A stretch of 64,000 nt of DNA from Quercus robur (taxonomy: Eukaryota > Streptophyta > Magnoliopsida > Fagales > Fagaceae): the NCBI RefSeq assembly GCF_932294415.1, contig NC_065541.1, positions 33,699,790 to 33,763,789 of the forward strand, read 5' to 3'. This document shows positions 33,513 through 43,576 of the stretch, one piece after another. Each line of letters starts with the position of its first letter. The stretch's first letter is position 1. The notes below the pieces were generated by a model that did no database searches, had not been told where the DNA came from, and saw nothing but the letters and a program-made list of their open reading frames with translations. The translations under genes and the position numbers were made by a program.

Positions 33513-34429
33513 ACCGGCGGGTCGAGTGGCGGGTTTGCTTCTCCAAAACTCGAGCAACCCGAACCCGATCGGAGTTGTATAAAAAATCCGGCCAAACCTG
33601 CAAAATCAAGCCAGATCCGGCTAGATCTCAACCAAATCTGCCGAGATCTTGACCAGATCTGGCCAGATCTAGTGGGATTTAGCCAAATCCTGCCAATTCC
33701 AGCAATTTTTAGTGAAAAATTTCAAATTCCAGCGAGAAAAAATGCAAATACTAGCAAGATTTTCCAGATTCCGGCGATATTTTTCAGATTCCAGCAACTT
33801 TTTTTTTTTTTTCAAATTTCGATGATTTTTTTTTACTCCAGCGACCGACCGAACCGACTAATGCTCACCCTCACCCGAAACCGACTCGACCGATTTTTCC
33901 AAAGGTCAGTTCCATGTTCCTCCACCCTCCCACTCGACACCGACGGGTCGAGTCCGGGTTGGGCCCAAAACCGACCCGATCCGACCTGTGGACAGGCCTA
34001 GGTAAGGTTGAAATATAAGGGTCATTTTACACAAATATTTGATTTGTTTCTAGAATATAAGAAGTTGTTCATGAATTAGAAAACCAAAATAGAAAAGACC
34101 AATGTACATTGACATACACATACCGTTGAGCAGATGCAAATTTAAGCAAAGCAAGTAGAGAAAATAATGAGAATGGTGAAAAGAAGATTAACACCGAATT
34201 GAAAGAATTGAAGAAACAAAGAAGATGGAATTTGAGTTTGAAAACAAACATAAGTGTACTGGGAGTATGGTCCTATTTGTAGATAGTGTTTTACGTGGGA
34301 GTTATTGAAAGCATTTTTACCAAGTTTTGTCCCTACTTAAACGTAGGCTGTAGGGGCATTTTGGAACAAAAAAAATTTCGGTCCAAACAAGGGAAACCTC
34401 TTGAATAATAGTATAGATAAAGATAAATT

Positions 34430-34990
34430 TTCTATTCAAAATTGATGGATAATTATCTTTATTAAAATAAATAAATAAAATAGAGATAATTGTTTATCTT
34501 TATTAATCATTATCTTTATCAAAATAGATAAATAGAGATAATTATCTCTAAATAAAATTTGGACCAATCAAAAGTCTTCTATATATCTTCAAGCATATCA
34601 ATTCAAAGTGAAGCCTATCCTTTGAAACCATTATAAATAGAGGACATCCCTTCTCATTTTCAACACAAAGTTTTCAAGAAGCCAAAACTTTGGAGAAATT
34701 CTGCCTCTAAAGCACCAAAGAATTATAACCTAAAATCCAAGAATCTTCGAAGAACTTGAAAAACATTCAAATGATTTGAAGAACTGAAGAACAACAAATC
34801 TCGAACATGCTCAAAGCTAGAGATTCGTTGTGAAAACCGTTTGATCCATCTTCCAACCAAAGGTAAAGAGAATTTCTTGTTCAAGTCAAGTTCAAAAAAG
34901 ATTACTACTTGATTAATACAAAAATATATTTGTGACACCTTTTTCAATTTGTTTGATTTGCAAACTTTGTGAAAAATTTGTGTTTACACA
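34430..34990 (+). mobile_element. LTR-like segment
   Basis: The layout is that of an LTR: a U3-like part with repeated AGATAATTATCTTTA words, a TATA box in CATTATAAATAGAGGACATC (about 34630), a purine-rich leader, and a possible TG...TTTACA end near 34988. No duplication or second LTR was found. The first about 70 bases are repeated at 25938-26005. Confidence 0.45.
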
Positions 34991-35600
34991 CCAATACAAG
35001 AATGTTAAAGTAGTTGTCGGGTGATAAAGGAAGTGAGGGTGATTTGTGGGATTTGAGTTATTTGATTGAAAGGCAAAGAGGGCTTGATTTTGGAGTTTTT
35101 TAATATTATTTTATTAGCCATGTCATCTTTAATGTGCCAACTATACAAATCGTTTGCCACGTAGGCATTTCTGTTAGTGAGTTAACAGTAGATACCAAAT
35201 TCATAGCAAATTGAAAATAATAAGGACCAAATTGATTGCTACCAAAATGTAGAGACCAAATTGATTTTGATCCCAAAATGTAGGGACCAAAATAGCATTT
35301 TCGCCTCATTTTTATCCATTTAGTCTCTCCCTTTGTTAAAATGAGTCAGTCTATTATGCTATCAAAACCTATTAGCATGTAAATCCTTTTTATTTTTTTA
35401 AATAATACTCTCAAACAACAAGATCTATTAAGGAACAGTGAATAGCATAATATGATACTAGGATCAAAACACTTGCGTTAGTCAATGCAAAATATAATAA
35501 TTGGTCAATTTCACATATTCAATTCCAAAAATCACCCACATTAACTTATGTAAAACTATGCAAAGTAACATTGTCGCTACATCAACCACGTAAATAATAA
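34991..35600. other. Intergenic, repeat-like, no gene
   Basis: Contains a degenerate plant repeat at about 35180-35310 with several AGGGACCAAA/GACCAAATTGAT words. It ends with the left copy of the 9-bp MULE duplication AAATAATAA (35592-35600). Confidence 0.5.
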
Positions 35601-35866
35601 GGAAAAATTGCACTTAACCCACCTGTGGTTTAACCCATTTTAACAACGCCCACCTGTAGTTTAAAACTTATCACTTAACCCACTTGAGCTGCCCTCCGTT
35701 AGCACCTATTACCCTCTTCTACCTTCTTCGTTAGAAAACCCCATTTACTATATAAGCCAAAATTAGAACCTAATTAATACCCCCTAAAAAGAAGAACGAG
35801 CTCTCTCCCTTTCTTTACCTCATAATCCCTAAAATCCCTAAACTCATTATCCCTTTCTCTCTTTAG
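35601..35866 (+). repeat. Left terminal inverted repeat of the MULE, with promoter
   Basis: Matches the reverse complement of about 40372-40565 apart from an extra block of about 70 bp. TATATAA at 35749-35755 lies about 140 bases before the GRF gene start. Confidence 0.88.
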
Positions 35867-35892
35867 TTAGGGTTTCAAGGTGAAATCTGAAC

Positions 35893-36452
35893 ATATCTTC
35901 TTCAAGTTATTACTCGGGTTCCAGTCGCCATTCATGTTTTGCTGACCGTTGTCAGTTGCAGACTACTTTGACCTTGAACAATTTTGGGAGAAGGTTTTAT
36001 GGGTGCTACTATTGTGATGTGGTGAGTAACAATTGGTTTTCAGATTTATTTATTTTCTAGTTTTGTTGGCTTTATGAATAACCCTAATTGGATTTTGTTT
36101 GTAGGATGATGAACCTACTTGCAAATACTTTAGGTGGTTGGATGGCAAAACATGTAAGTGTGGGTCTAAAGTTGCACCCATTGTCCTTGCAAGAATTAGT
36201 ATGTATAAGAATCAGGCAAGAGTTACACAAGAAAAGGAAAAAGAGGCTAGTGATAGGAAAAAAATAGTTACTGAAAAGGAAATGCTGGCTTGTGCAATGG
36301 AAGAAGAATCAAAGAGAATGGAAAAAGTAGCCAAGTAAAGGGAAGAAAAAGCTAGGGTGAAAGAAAGGATAGCAAAGAAAAGTTACACAACTACAAATTT
36401 GCACTTGCTGTGTCATGGGTTTTTTTTGCTATTTTTTTATATTTTCTGGTAG
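35893..36452 (+). pseudogene. GRF zinc-finger accessory gene of the MULE
   Basis: Two exons (35893-36021 and 36105-36452), GT-AG, phase 0, total 158 codons. Exon 1 has the first half of a GRF zinc finger (SCFADRCQLQT, then NNFGRRFYGC). Exon 2 has the second half (CKYFRWLDGKTCKCG), followed by a lysine- and glutamate-rich coiled coil, and a hydrophobic end (FFLLFFYIF) that looks like a tail-anchor membrane segment. GRF fingers bind nucleic acid in other proteins; the role here is unknown. Two lesions: the expected start codon is ATA (35893-35895), and a TAA at 36336-36338 cuts the frame before the hydrophobic tail. The gene runs from the left TIR promoter toward the transposase gene. Confidence 0.7.
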
Positions 36453-36968
36453 GATGGGAGAATTTGGAACAAAACCATTGTCTGCCTTAAAGGCAAGTTG
36501 CTTGTTGGCTCACTTACTGTTGACCTGATGAAATAGCTAGCTGCTTTTGTGCCTAGTTGAATGGTTGTCTTGCTTGATGGGTGGTTGGATTTTTTGTTGG
36601 ATGGCTGGCTACCCCACTTGTTGCTTGGATGGGTGGCTACTTATTTTGCTGCCTGACTGGTTGTCTGATTGACTGAGCACATTGACTGGTTGTCTACTTG
36701 GCTACTTTGTTTATTGGTCCAGGTGGGTGCCTTGTTTGATGATTGGTTGTCTGATTGGCTACCTTGTTTGCAGATCTAGGTGATTGTCTTGCAAACTTTC
36801 TTGGTGGTTGCCTAGGTGGCTGACTTACTAGTTGTCTTGTTAGCTGTTTGCTTGCCTAGCTATCTGGCTAAGGTACTGAAGTTGAACCCTAACCTAGTTG
36901 GTTAGTGCTTCTTGTCCCTACAAAAAGAATTGCTTTGCATCAGAAATAGATTTAGAATAAAATGGTCA
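36453..36968. repeat. Degenerate GT-rich cryptic repeat between the two MULE genes
   Basis: From about 36490 to 36880 the plus strand is built from variants of TGGTTGTCTGATTGGCTACC with irregular spacing of roughly 15-25 bp. It has no open frame. It lies where the two convergent genes of the MULE would end. Confidence 0.6.
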
Positions 36969-39886
36969 TAGTGAACACCTTTTTGCTCTACTTACAATTT
37001 TTCTTTGCCTCTCAAGCCTTTGTTTCCTTTGCCATTGTATCTCACCAGTTATTCCAGCCTTACGCCCCTTTGAATTATGCCTCTCCTTATGGCAAAACCC
37101 ACATTTTATAGGTCCATTTAACCTAGAAACTTTGTATGGATTGATTGGCTCATCTGCATATTTCTTCCTTTTCTTGGGAGGCCTGCCTAGAGGCTTACAT
37201 GAGTAGGTTGGTTGGTTATCATCTCCTTGTATGTAGCCACATAGGCATCCTTTTTATAGCATGAATGCACATAATCCTCAAGTCTCTTTAGATTCTTATA
37301 GATTACTGCAACACCATGTTTACATGAAATTCTTGTCAAATCCTAAACTCTACAACTACAACACTGTTTTGTAAGGTTAACCAAATGCTTCTCATACTCA
37401 TTATCAACCTCATATATAAACATGCCTCTTATACTCATTATCAACCACCTATAAAGCAGCCTGATGGAACAGCAGAAAATGACTTACAATCAAGTTTCAA
37501 CTGCTCAAGCTTTTGCAATATTTTTGGATATATGTCACTAGTGAATTTTTCAATCTCAATCCTCTTACTGTACATTCTAGTCATCAAGCTAACCCTAATC
37601 CATTCTAGCATGGCAATGAATAGGCTTATCTCTAGCTTCCTATATCATAGAATTAAATGAGTCATTAAGATTGTTCACATAACAATCTGAGATGGCCCTT
37701 GGAATGAAATGTGACTTGGTCCATTGGGTTAGTTGGATGTCTACTAGGTACTCTTATGCTTCTTTGTCCAAGTCCTTCAAATCTTGCATTCTCTTCTCAA
37801 ACTCCCTAATTGTTGTTGCTGTAGCACACCTCAATAATGTAACCTTCAATTCTAAACCCTTTTACTTTAACTTGAAGTTATTGTAAATATATTTCACACA
37901 AAATCTATGTTCAACTATTGGTAACAACAACTCCATGGCAGGTATCAATCCCTGGTTATCATACACAAAATCAATAAACATCCAAAGAACAAAGATGAAC
38001 ATCATCTGCCTATTTGACAAAAATAGAACTTTCAAAAAACAAAAATGTAATGACTAAGAACAAAAAGAAATCTCAAAAAGCAAGTGACTTGTATTACTCT
38101 CTGTCTATCTGAAATGAACAACAAATTCAGCTCATCTGGCCTCCCAATATCATTTGCAAATGTTTTTAAAAACCACACCCAAGAATCCTTGTTTTCTTAC
38201 TCAACTACAGCTAATGCAACAGGGAAAATATTGTCATTCCTATCCCTTGCAGTTGCTGATGATATATGTCCACCAAACTTGCCTTGCAAATGGCAACCAT
38301 CTAATCCTACAAGTGGCCTGCACCCCCCAAGAATCCAACTTTCTATGCATTGTATCACACATATAGCCTCTTAAACTTGAGCTGTGTGTTAGATTCAGTA
38401 ATCTCAATTTGCAGAATCACTTTACTACCCACATTAGTTACTCTAATCATTTTAGCATAGTCCCTAAGCATCCCATACTGCAACCTCTCATCACCTAGTA
38501 TGAACTCTCTAACTTTTTTCTTAGCACTGTAAACTCGATTTATGCTCAAGTCCATAGACACATCTTGCATAACTCAATGCTTCACACCAAAAATTGCCCA
38601 ATCATGGTTTTTGTTGAAATCATCCAAGTAATTCCTAGCCACATATGTAGAAGTGACCTGACTATGTTTGAATTTCCACCCACATGTACAATTTGGAACC
38701 ATGGTCTTTATCTGGAAGGTTATCTCACCTGAAATTTGTGATGCATATACCTTCCAACCACATTCATACTTGCAATGGATAGAAATTTTGGTCTTTTCAT
38801 TAAGTTTAAACTTAATGTCCACAGGCTTCTTCACTGCGTATTTCCTCAAGGTAGCCCTAAAGACCTTCCCATTTGGAAATTTCATATCCTTGCATAACTG
38901 AGAATTACTTATGCTAGTCTTCTCATTGAACTCTAGACATCTCACCCTTTCATCCTCATCCTCAGAATTGTTAATGCTCCTAGTGTCATCATCATCAAGA
39001 GCTTTAGCATTAGCACTAGCTTCTAGTTTCTTCCCCTTATCTCTAACCTACTCCTTCAAATGCTCTCCCCCATCTACCTTTTCGATCTCTCTTTGATACT
39101 TTCTCATATTGGGCATCTCATTGTTCTGAGCACATGGTTCACCAAATATGTCATAAGGATAATCTGGTCCTTCATACCCTTCATCTAGCCAATCAGATTC
39201 ATCCATATGAACATTTTCACTACCAACAGTTATCCACGGGTAGCATTGCCATCCACATTCTTCCCAACACTACAATTCACACGCACTTCTTCACAACCAA
39301 CAGGTTATCCACCACCAACATTGTCGTCCATAACCCTCCTAACACTACCATCCACATTCCCCTCAACAGGCTCTTTACTAATATCATTTTGCTTAACAAC
39401 AGATGTTGCAAGGGAGAGAATATTATTACTACCCCTAGTGTGTTTACACATTACTGGAGCCACCTCCTCACAATCAGCACCATCATCTTCATCATTCATT
39501 TCCTATGGCTTTTCTACTGTAATTGGTTGATCTGGTTTAACTACAGGTTCTTCAACAGCAATTGGTTGAACTTCTGGTTCTACATACAATGCGATTTCAT
39601 TTGTTGACCATTCAGCATGTAGTTCACACATGTAGGTCACATCATCACTTGAAGTAATTAACTTTAACCCTTCCTCTAAGTTACCACCAGCTATTAAATA
39701 ATAAATCCTATTGTTAATGGGTTCCCCAGCCTCAGCACAAATGTCTTATATCTCAAAATGACTTAGTGGATCTGAATCAACATTACCCAGTACAGATACC
39801 TCACCACCTACATACTCTAAACCAAGGTTCCACTCAAAATACCCACTATGATGAATAGTAAAATCAAAACGAATTTCATCAACCAT
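36969..39886 (-). pseudogene. MURA-type transposase of the MULE, broken
   Basis: Minus-strand reading from ATG at 39886 gives an N-terminal PB1-like module (FTIHHSGYFEWNLGLEYVGG), an acidic linker, then the DNA-binding module (MKFPNGKVFRATLRKYAVKK; CGWKFKHSQVTSTYVARNYL). The MULE catalytic domain follows (LVGLDGCHLQGKFGG, SATARDRNDNIFPVALAVVE, FISDRQR). After a probable intron (about 38090-37955) come LIPAMELLLPIVEHRFCVKY, a SWIM-type zinc finger (CCSCRV..RISCKHGVAVIY, about 37290-37370), and a C-terminal zinc knuckle (CGFCHKERHNSKG, about 37080). The order is the standard one for plant MULE transposases. Several in-frame stops (for example after SHFEI, LKFKRLYV and NNFKLK) and shifts make it inactive. 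Confidence 0.88.
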
Positions 39887-40371
39887 CTGTAGGAGTTAAA
39901 ACACATGCACAAACAATAGTAATCAAATACAGAATCAACACATGCACAAAAAGCACCAACCATTAACAAAAGTAGAAATAATTCCATACAACATAAAATA
40001 TCATTTAACATGGGGTCAGGGGAGACAAGAAACTCAACCAACTAAACAATTTGTATCCATGGGACCATAGACAACCTAAAGATGCATTTACCCAAAATAT
40101 TCCTAGGGACCACAGTCATCAATGTCAACTGTAAAAGCAAGAAATCATTTAACAGAAAACCAATTATTTTATGACAAAAAGCCTTTAATCATGTAACCTT
40201 TATCAATCATTACACATTGAAAAAGAACAAACACAACAATGGTTAAAACTACTTGAGTAAACCCAACAAAATCATTTCATACCTGATATAGAGGAAACCC
40301 GAGTTTTAGTACACCTTCTTGCTCGCAATCAGTAGAGTAAATAGAGATTCTTTTGGCAATTGAAGTAAAGA

Positions 40372-40565
40372 GAGAAAGGGATAATGGGTTTAGGGATTTT
40401 AGGGATTTTGAAGTAGAGAGAGGGAGAGAGCTCGTTCTTCTTTTTAGGGGTTCTAATTGGGTTCTAATTTTGGCTTATATAGTAAAGTGGATTTTCTAAC
40501 AGAGATGGCAAAGTGGGTTTTGTTAAAATGGGTCAAACCATAGGTGGGTTAAGTGCAATTTTCCC
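40372..40565 (-). repeat. Right terminal inverted repeat of the MULE, with promoter
   Basis: Reverse complement of the left arm. On the minus strand TATATAA (about 40475-40481) precedes the transposase gene by roughly 590 bases, leaving room for a leader or a 5' intron. Confidence 0.88.
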
Positions 40566-40574
40566 AAATAATAA

Positions 40575-42272
40575 TATACATGGCTACTATATTTTGCATT
40601 TCATTATTCAGTGATAGAGAGACATCAATCCCCCTCATACATTAGGGAGCAATTTTTATTTAATTTTTTGTATTATGGAATATTGAGAAGAAATTAATTA
40701 TATATAAATTGACAAGACTTTTATTAATGAGTGCATCCGTGATTTTTATTATTGAAGAATTTAATAGGCCCTATAATATTAAGTAGTGAAAACAAATAAA
40801 TAATACTTCTTTAACCAACTCATGTGTCATTAAAAAAAAAAAAAAAACTAAGTGATTACAATAAAAAAACTCAACATTAACCAATGCTTTTAGGCACTCA
40901 CTAACCAAACCCAATTGACAATCAGAAACGTTAAGCTCATAGTACTTTTTTTTTTTTGTGTGGAAGAAGCTCGAAGTACTTTTATGTGTACTAAACAAGT
41001 TCCACTTTTATGTACTACTGTAGTGTTTTGTGGGACATCATGTCTAAAAAGTATCATTGTTTTAAAAAATTAGACCAAACCAGCCGTTCAACCAAACCCT
41101 AAACGAATTGATAAAAAATGTGAAAATTGGCCATAAACCGATAAAAATCGGGAATTGGTCCATTTTCCAATTCTTTGACCGTTTTAGTTTTTAAAACCAT
41201 AACAAAAATTACTTTGCTAAGTTGTTTAAAAAATAAAAGTCTCTCTTTGATTATTATTATTATTATTTTTAAGTAAAACAAGTAAACCAAAATGTCTTAT
41301 TGTGTAAAAAAAGTATCCAAAAACCTCGGTTGCTCTTACCAAAGGGAATTGGACTATAAGAGGAAAGGCCATTATTGAAGATGGATGTATCAAAGACTTC
41401 TACTTATTGATGGGAGACGTGTTTAGAACATTAGAATCAGCTATGCCAAACAAATTCTATTTTGATATATCAAAAAGTTACTTTATTTATTTTAACACAC
41501 TATTTCACAATACATCGTACCTCAAATCTCTTATTTTAGTACATCACCCATTAAAATAACTTAAAAAAACTCCTACATTTTATTATTAAAAAAGAAAAAA
41601 AGAATCATCACCAACCAACAAGCAACAGCAACCAGCCAACTTCCTAAAAAACCAACACCATATTTATGGAACAAAAATTTTAGACCAGAACCCATGGGAA
41701 CCCACCTTAACTTGGAGCAAAATCACCACTGCAAATCATCCCAACCAACAACTAACATAACTATTAGATCATTAGATAATGCAAATATTAAAATCCATTC
41801 AAGACAACAAGATCGAGCCTATCTCTAGTTCTAGATCAAAGTCTATCTTTAGTTAAACTTCAAATAATCGGATAAGATAGAGATAGAATTTCAAACAAAT
41901 TTAATCAATGTAACTAATGTGTATATCTTCAAGGTTGGTTGGAGAGAGAGAGAGGCAATTGCATAGTCTAGTGAGAGTGGTGAAGGAAGGGGAATAAAAA
42001 AATTTTTGGTATTTGGGATATCTGATATAGTTCTTTTTTGGTGTGTTAAATGTTAAAAATTTAGCATTTAGCACATTTGATGCTAGTTCTTTTAGAGTAT
42101 TCACAATGAAGTTGGTATGATTGCTAAAATGCTATTTTAGCAACCAAAACACTAAAATGTAGGTTACAATGAAGGTGCAATAGTATAAAAAAAAAGAATG
42201 GCAACTGAGCTACATATATTGCCAAAGATGGCAGCTTATTGTAGCTACAAACTTATAAAAAATTAAAAATAA
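40575..42272. other. Intergenic, no gene seen
   Basis: AT-rich DNA with poly-A and poly-T runs. The stretch 41430-42130 has the look of an old MITE or other repeat (for example TATCTCTAGTTCTAGATCAA), but ends could not be fixed. Confidence 0.45.
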
Positions 42273-42600
42273 CTAGCCTCTAAGCACGCGCGTGAGCGCA
42301 TGCTTAAAGGGTCTTATATTTTTTTGAGTAAACGTTAGTAATTTGAATATATTATAATTTAGAATTTTTTTTTTAACAAATAAAAAGGATAAACTTTAGA
42401 AATAAGCAATAACTATAATTTCTTTTTTGAACGTGAAGGGAAAAAAAATCCTAAATCTTAGGAATTTTTTTTTTGAATTTAAAATGAAATTTGTTATTCA
42501 ATATTTAAGATTCTATTTCTAAATAAAGTCACCCTTCATTAATAAGGGTATTTTTGAACCACATGAAAGTCTATGTTGAAAAGGGGAATCTTCTTATAGA
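42273..42600 (-). mobile_element. Short non-autonomous Helitron-like element
   Basis: On the minus strand it starts TCTATAAGAAGATTCCCC and ends with a CACGCGCGTG palindrome, an 8-base spacer, and CTAG. It is bordered by A (42272) and T (42601), the expected AT target. It has no coding capacity. The two ends resemble those of the larger candidate at 26007-34417. Confidence 0.55.
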
Positions 42601-42800
42601 TAGTATAAATAATATTTTATTTATTTCTCTCCCTTCTTCTCTTTAAAATATTTTTTTTTTCTATGACCAAGTTTGTAACTAAATCTTGTCATTTTATTTT
42701 ATAAACAAAATAGAAAGACAATAAGAATGGAGCGATTTGATCATACTATATGTATTTATGAATTAGAAAATTGCATGATATAGTGATTAGCATATATACA

Positions 42801-43523
42801 TGTGGGGACCGGCCCAAAATAATAGGTTGGCTGGGCCTTGGGCCCGTCCGAGGACCATTCTGTCCGAGGAGACGTCGCGGCCCAGAATCCTTGCTCAGGC
42901 CCATTGGAGCAAAGAGAACACGTTCGGGGAGTAATTCCTCCTTGGACGTTCCAAAATCCAGGTCAAAGGTGCGTCCCAGCTACTGTAGTCCTCCCTCCAA
43001 GCACGTAAAAAGAAAGGAGATCCAAAATATCCCAGAAAAGGCTACCACCACCACATTAAATGCACCACAGCTACTCTCCTGGCCGCATTAATAAAGAGAA
43101 GACCCCTGAACAGTACTACCTTGGTCACTGCAACTCACAAAGAACTAATAAGGGTGTCTGATGGGATAGGTGCTCAAGTAAGAGTTTGGATGATCAACAA
43201 GTGTAAGGCCCAGATGATAAAAGAGGACCTATATAATATGTAAGAGTCCCCCAAGAGAGGGGGATGGACGGAAAAAAAAAAAGGAGAGAAGGAACAGAGG
43301 AGGAAAATTTCACTGTACGAATGTATGCCATGAATAAAATCTCCCCCTTCACATCCACTTTCTTCATTCTTGTTTCCATATCTCCTGAGCCCATGCAACA
43401 AACCGTTTAAGCCAACTGGAACCAAGTTCTTTAGCCCACACTCTACAAAAATTCATTGTATGGGACTTTTTGGGCCAAGACTTGACCACCCAGAATCGGG
43501 TCAACTAAAATCATGTCCCTACA
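42801..43523 (+). repeat. 5' LTR of Gypsy element 2
   Basis: TGTGGGGACC...TCCCTACA. TATA box at 43230-43236 (CCTATATAATATG). Followed by the primer-binding site at about 43524 (ATTGGTGCCGTCTATGGG). Confidence 0.95.
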
Positions 43524-43576
43524 ATTGGTGCCGTCTATGGGAAGAACTAAAGTATCAGTAAGCACAACAGTCGAGC

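Larger units (their letters stand above)
28790..34000. mobile_element. Non-autonomous hAT-like element split by a CACTA element
   Basis: The ends TAGGGCTATCCA and, read inward from the right, TAGGCCTGTCCA form short inverted repeats. Both flanks are GGTAAGGT (28782-28789 and 34001-34008), a perfect 8-bp target-site duplication. Without the CACTA insert the element is about 610 bp. Its arms are rich in CCCGACC and CCGAACC words, a composition common in a widespread plant hAT-type repeat. No transposase gene is present. Confidence 0.85.
26007..34417 (-). mobile_element. Possible Helitron containing nested hAT and CACTA elements
   Basis: On the minus strand the element would start TCTATACTATTATTC (at 34417) and end with a CACGCGTG palindrome, a short spacer, and CTAG (at 26007). 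It sits between A (26006) and T (34418), as Helitrons do. The 328-bp element at 42273-42600 shows the same two ends and similar subterminal sequence. Removing the nested hAT and CACTA leaves about 3.2 kb, AT-rich, with a broken coding fragment (28155-28466), an imperfect MITE-like segment at about 26361-26755 bounded by TCCTAAAAGG repeats, and two tandem 55-bp units near 28670-28770. No Rep/helicase gene is seen. The long span makes the pairing of the two ends an inference. Confidence 0.42.
35601..40565. mobile_element. Two-gene Mutator-like element (MULE)
   Basis: The ends are long inverted repeats: left GGAAAAATTGCACTTAACCC, right (read inward) GGGAAAATTGCACTTAACCC. Each arm also holds an ACTATATAAGCC TATA box and AAAAGAAGAACGAGCTCTCT. 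The left arm is about 266 bp; the right is about 194 bp because some 70 bp are missing. AAATAATAA lies on both sides (35592-35600 and 40566-40574), a perfect 9-bp duplication. A GRF zinc-finger gene reads inward from the left arm and a MURA-type transposase gene reads inward from the right arm. Both carry inactivating changes. Confidence 0.93.

Noticed and set aside
38574-39607. Plus-strand frames opposite the MULE transposase
   Set aside because: Shadows of the minus-strand transposase gene, which has recognisable domains.
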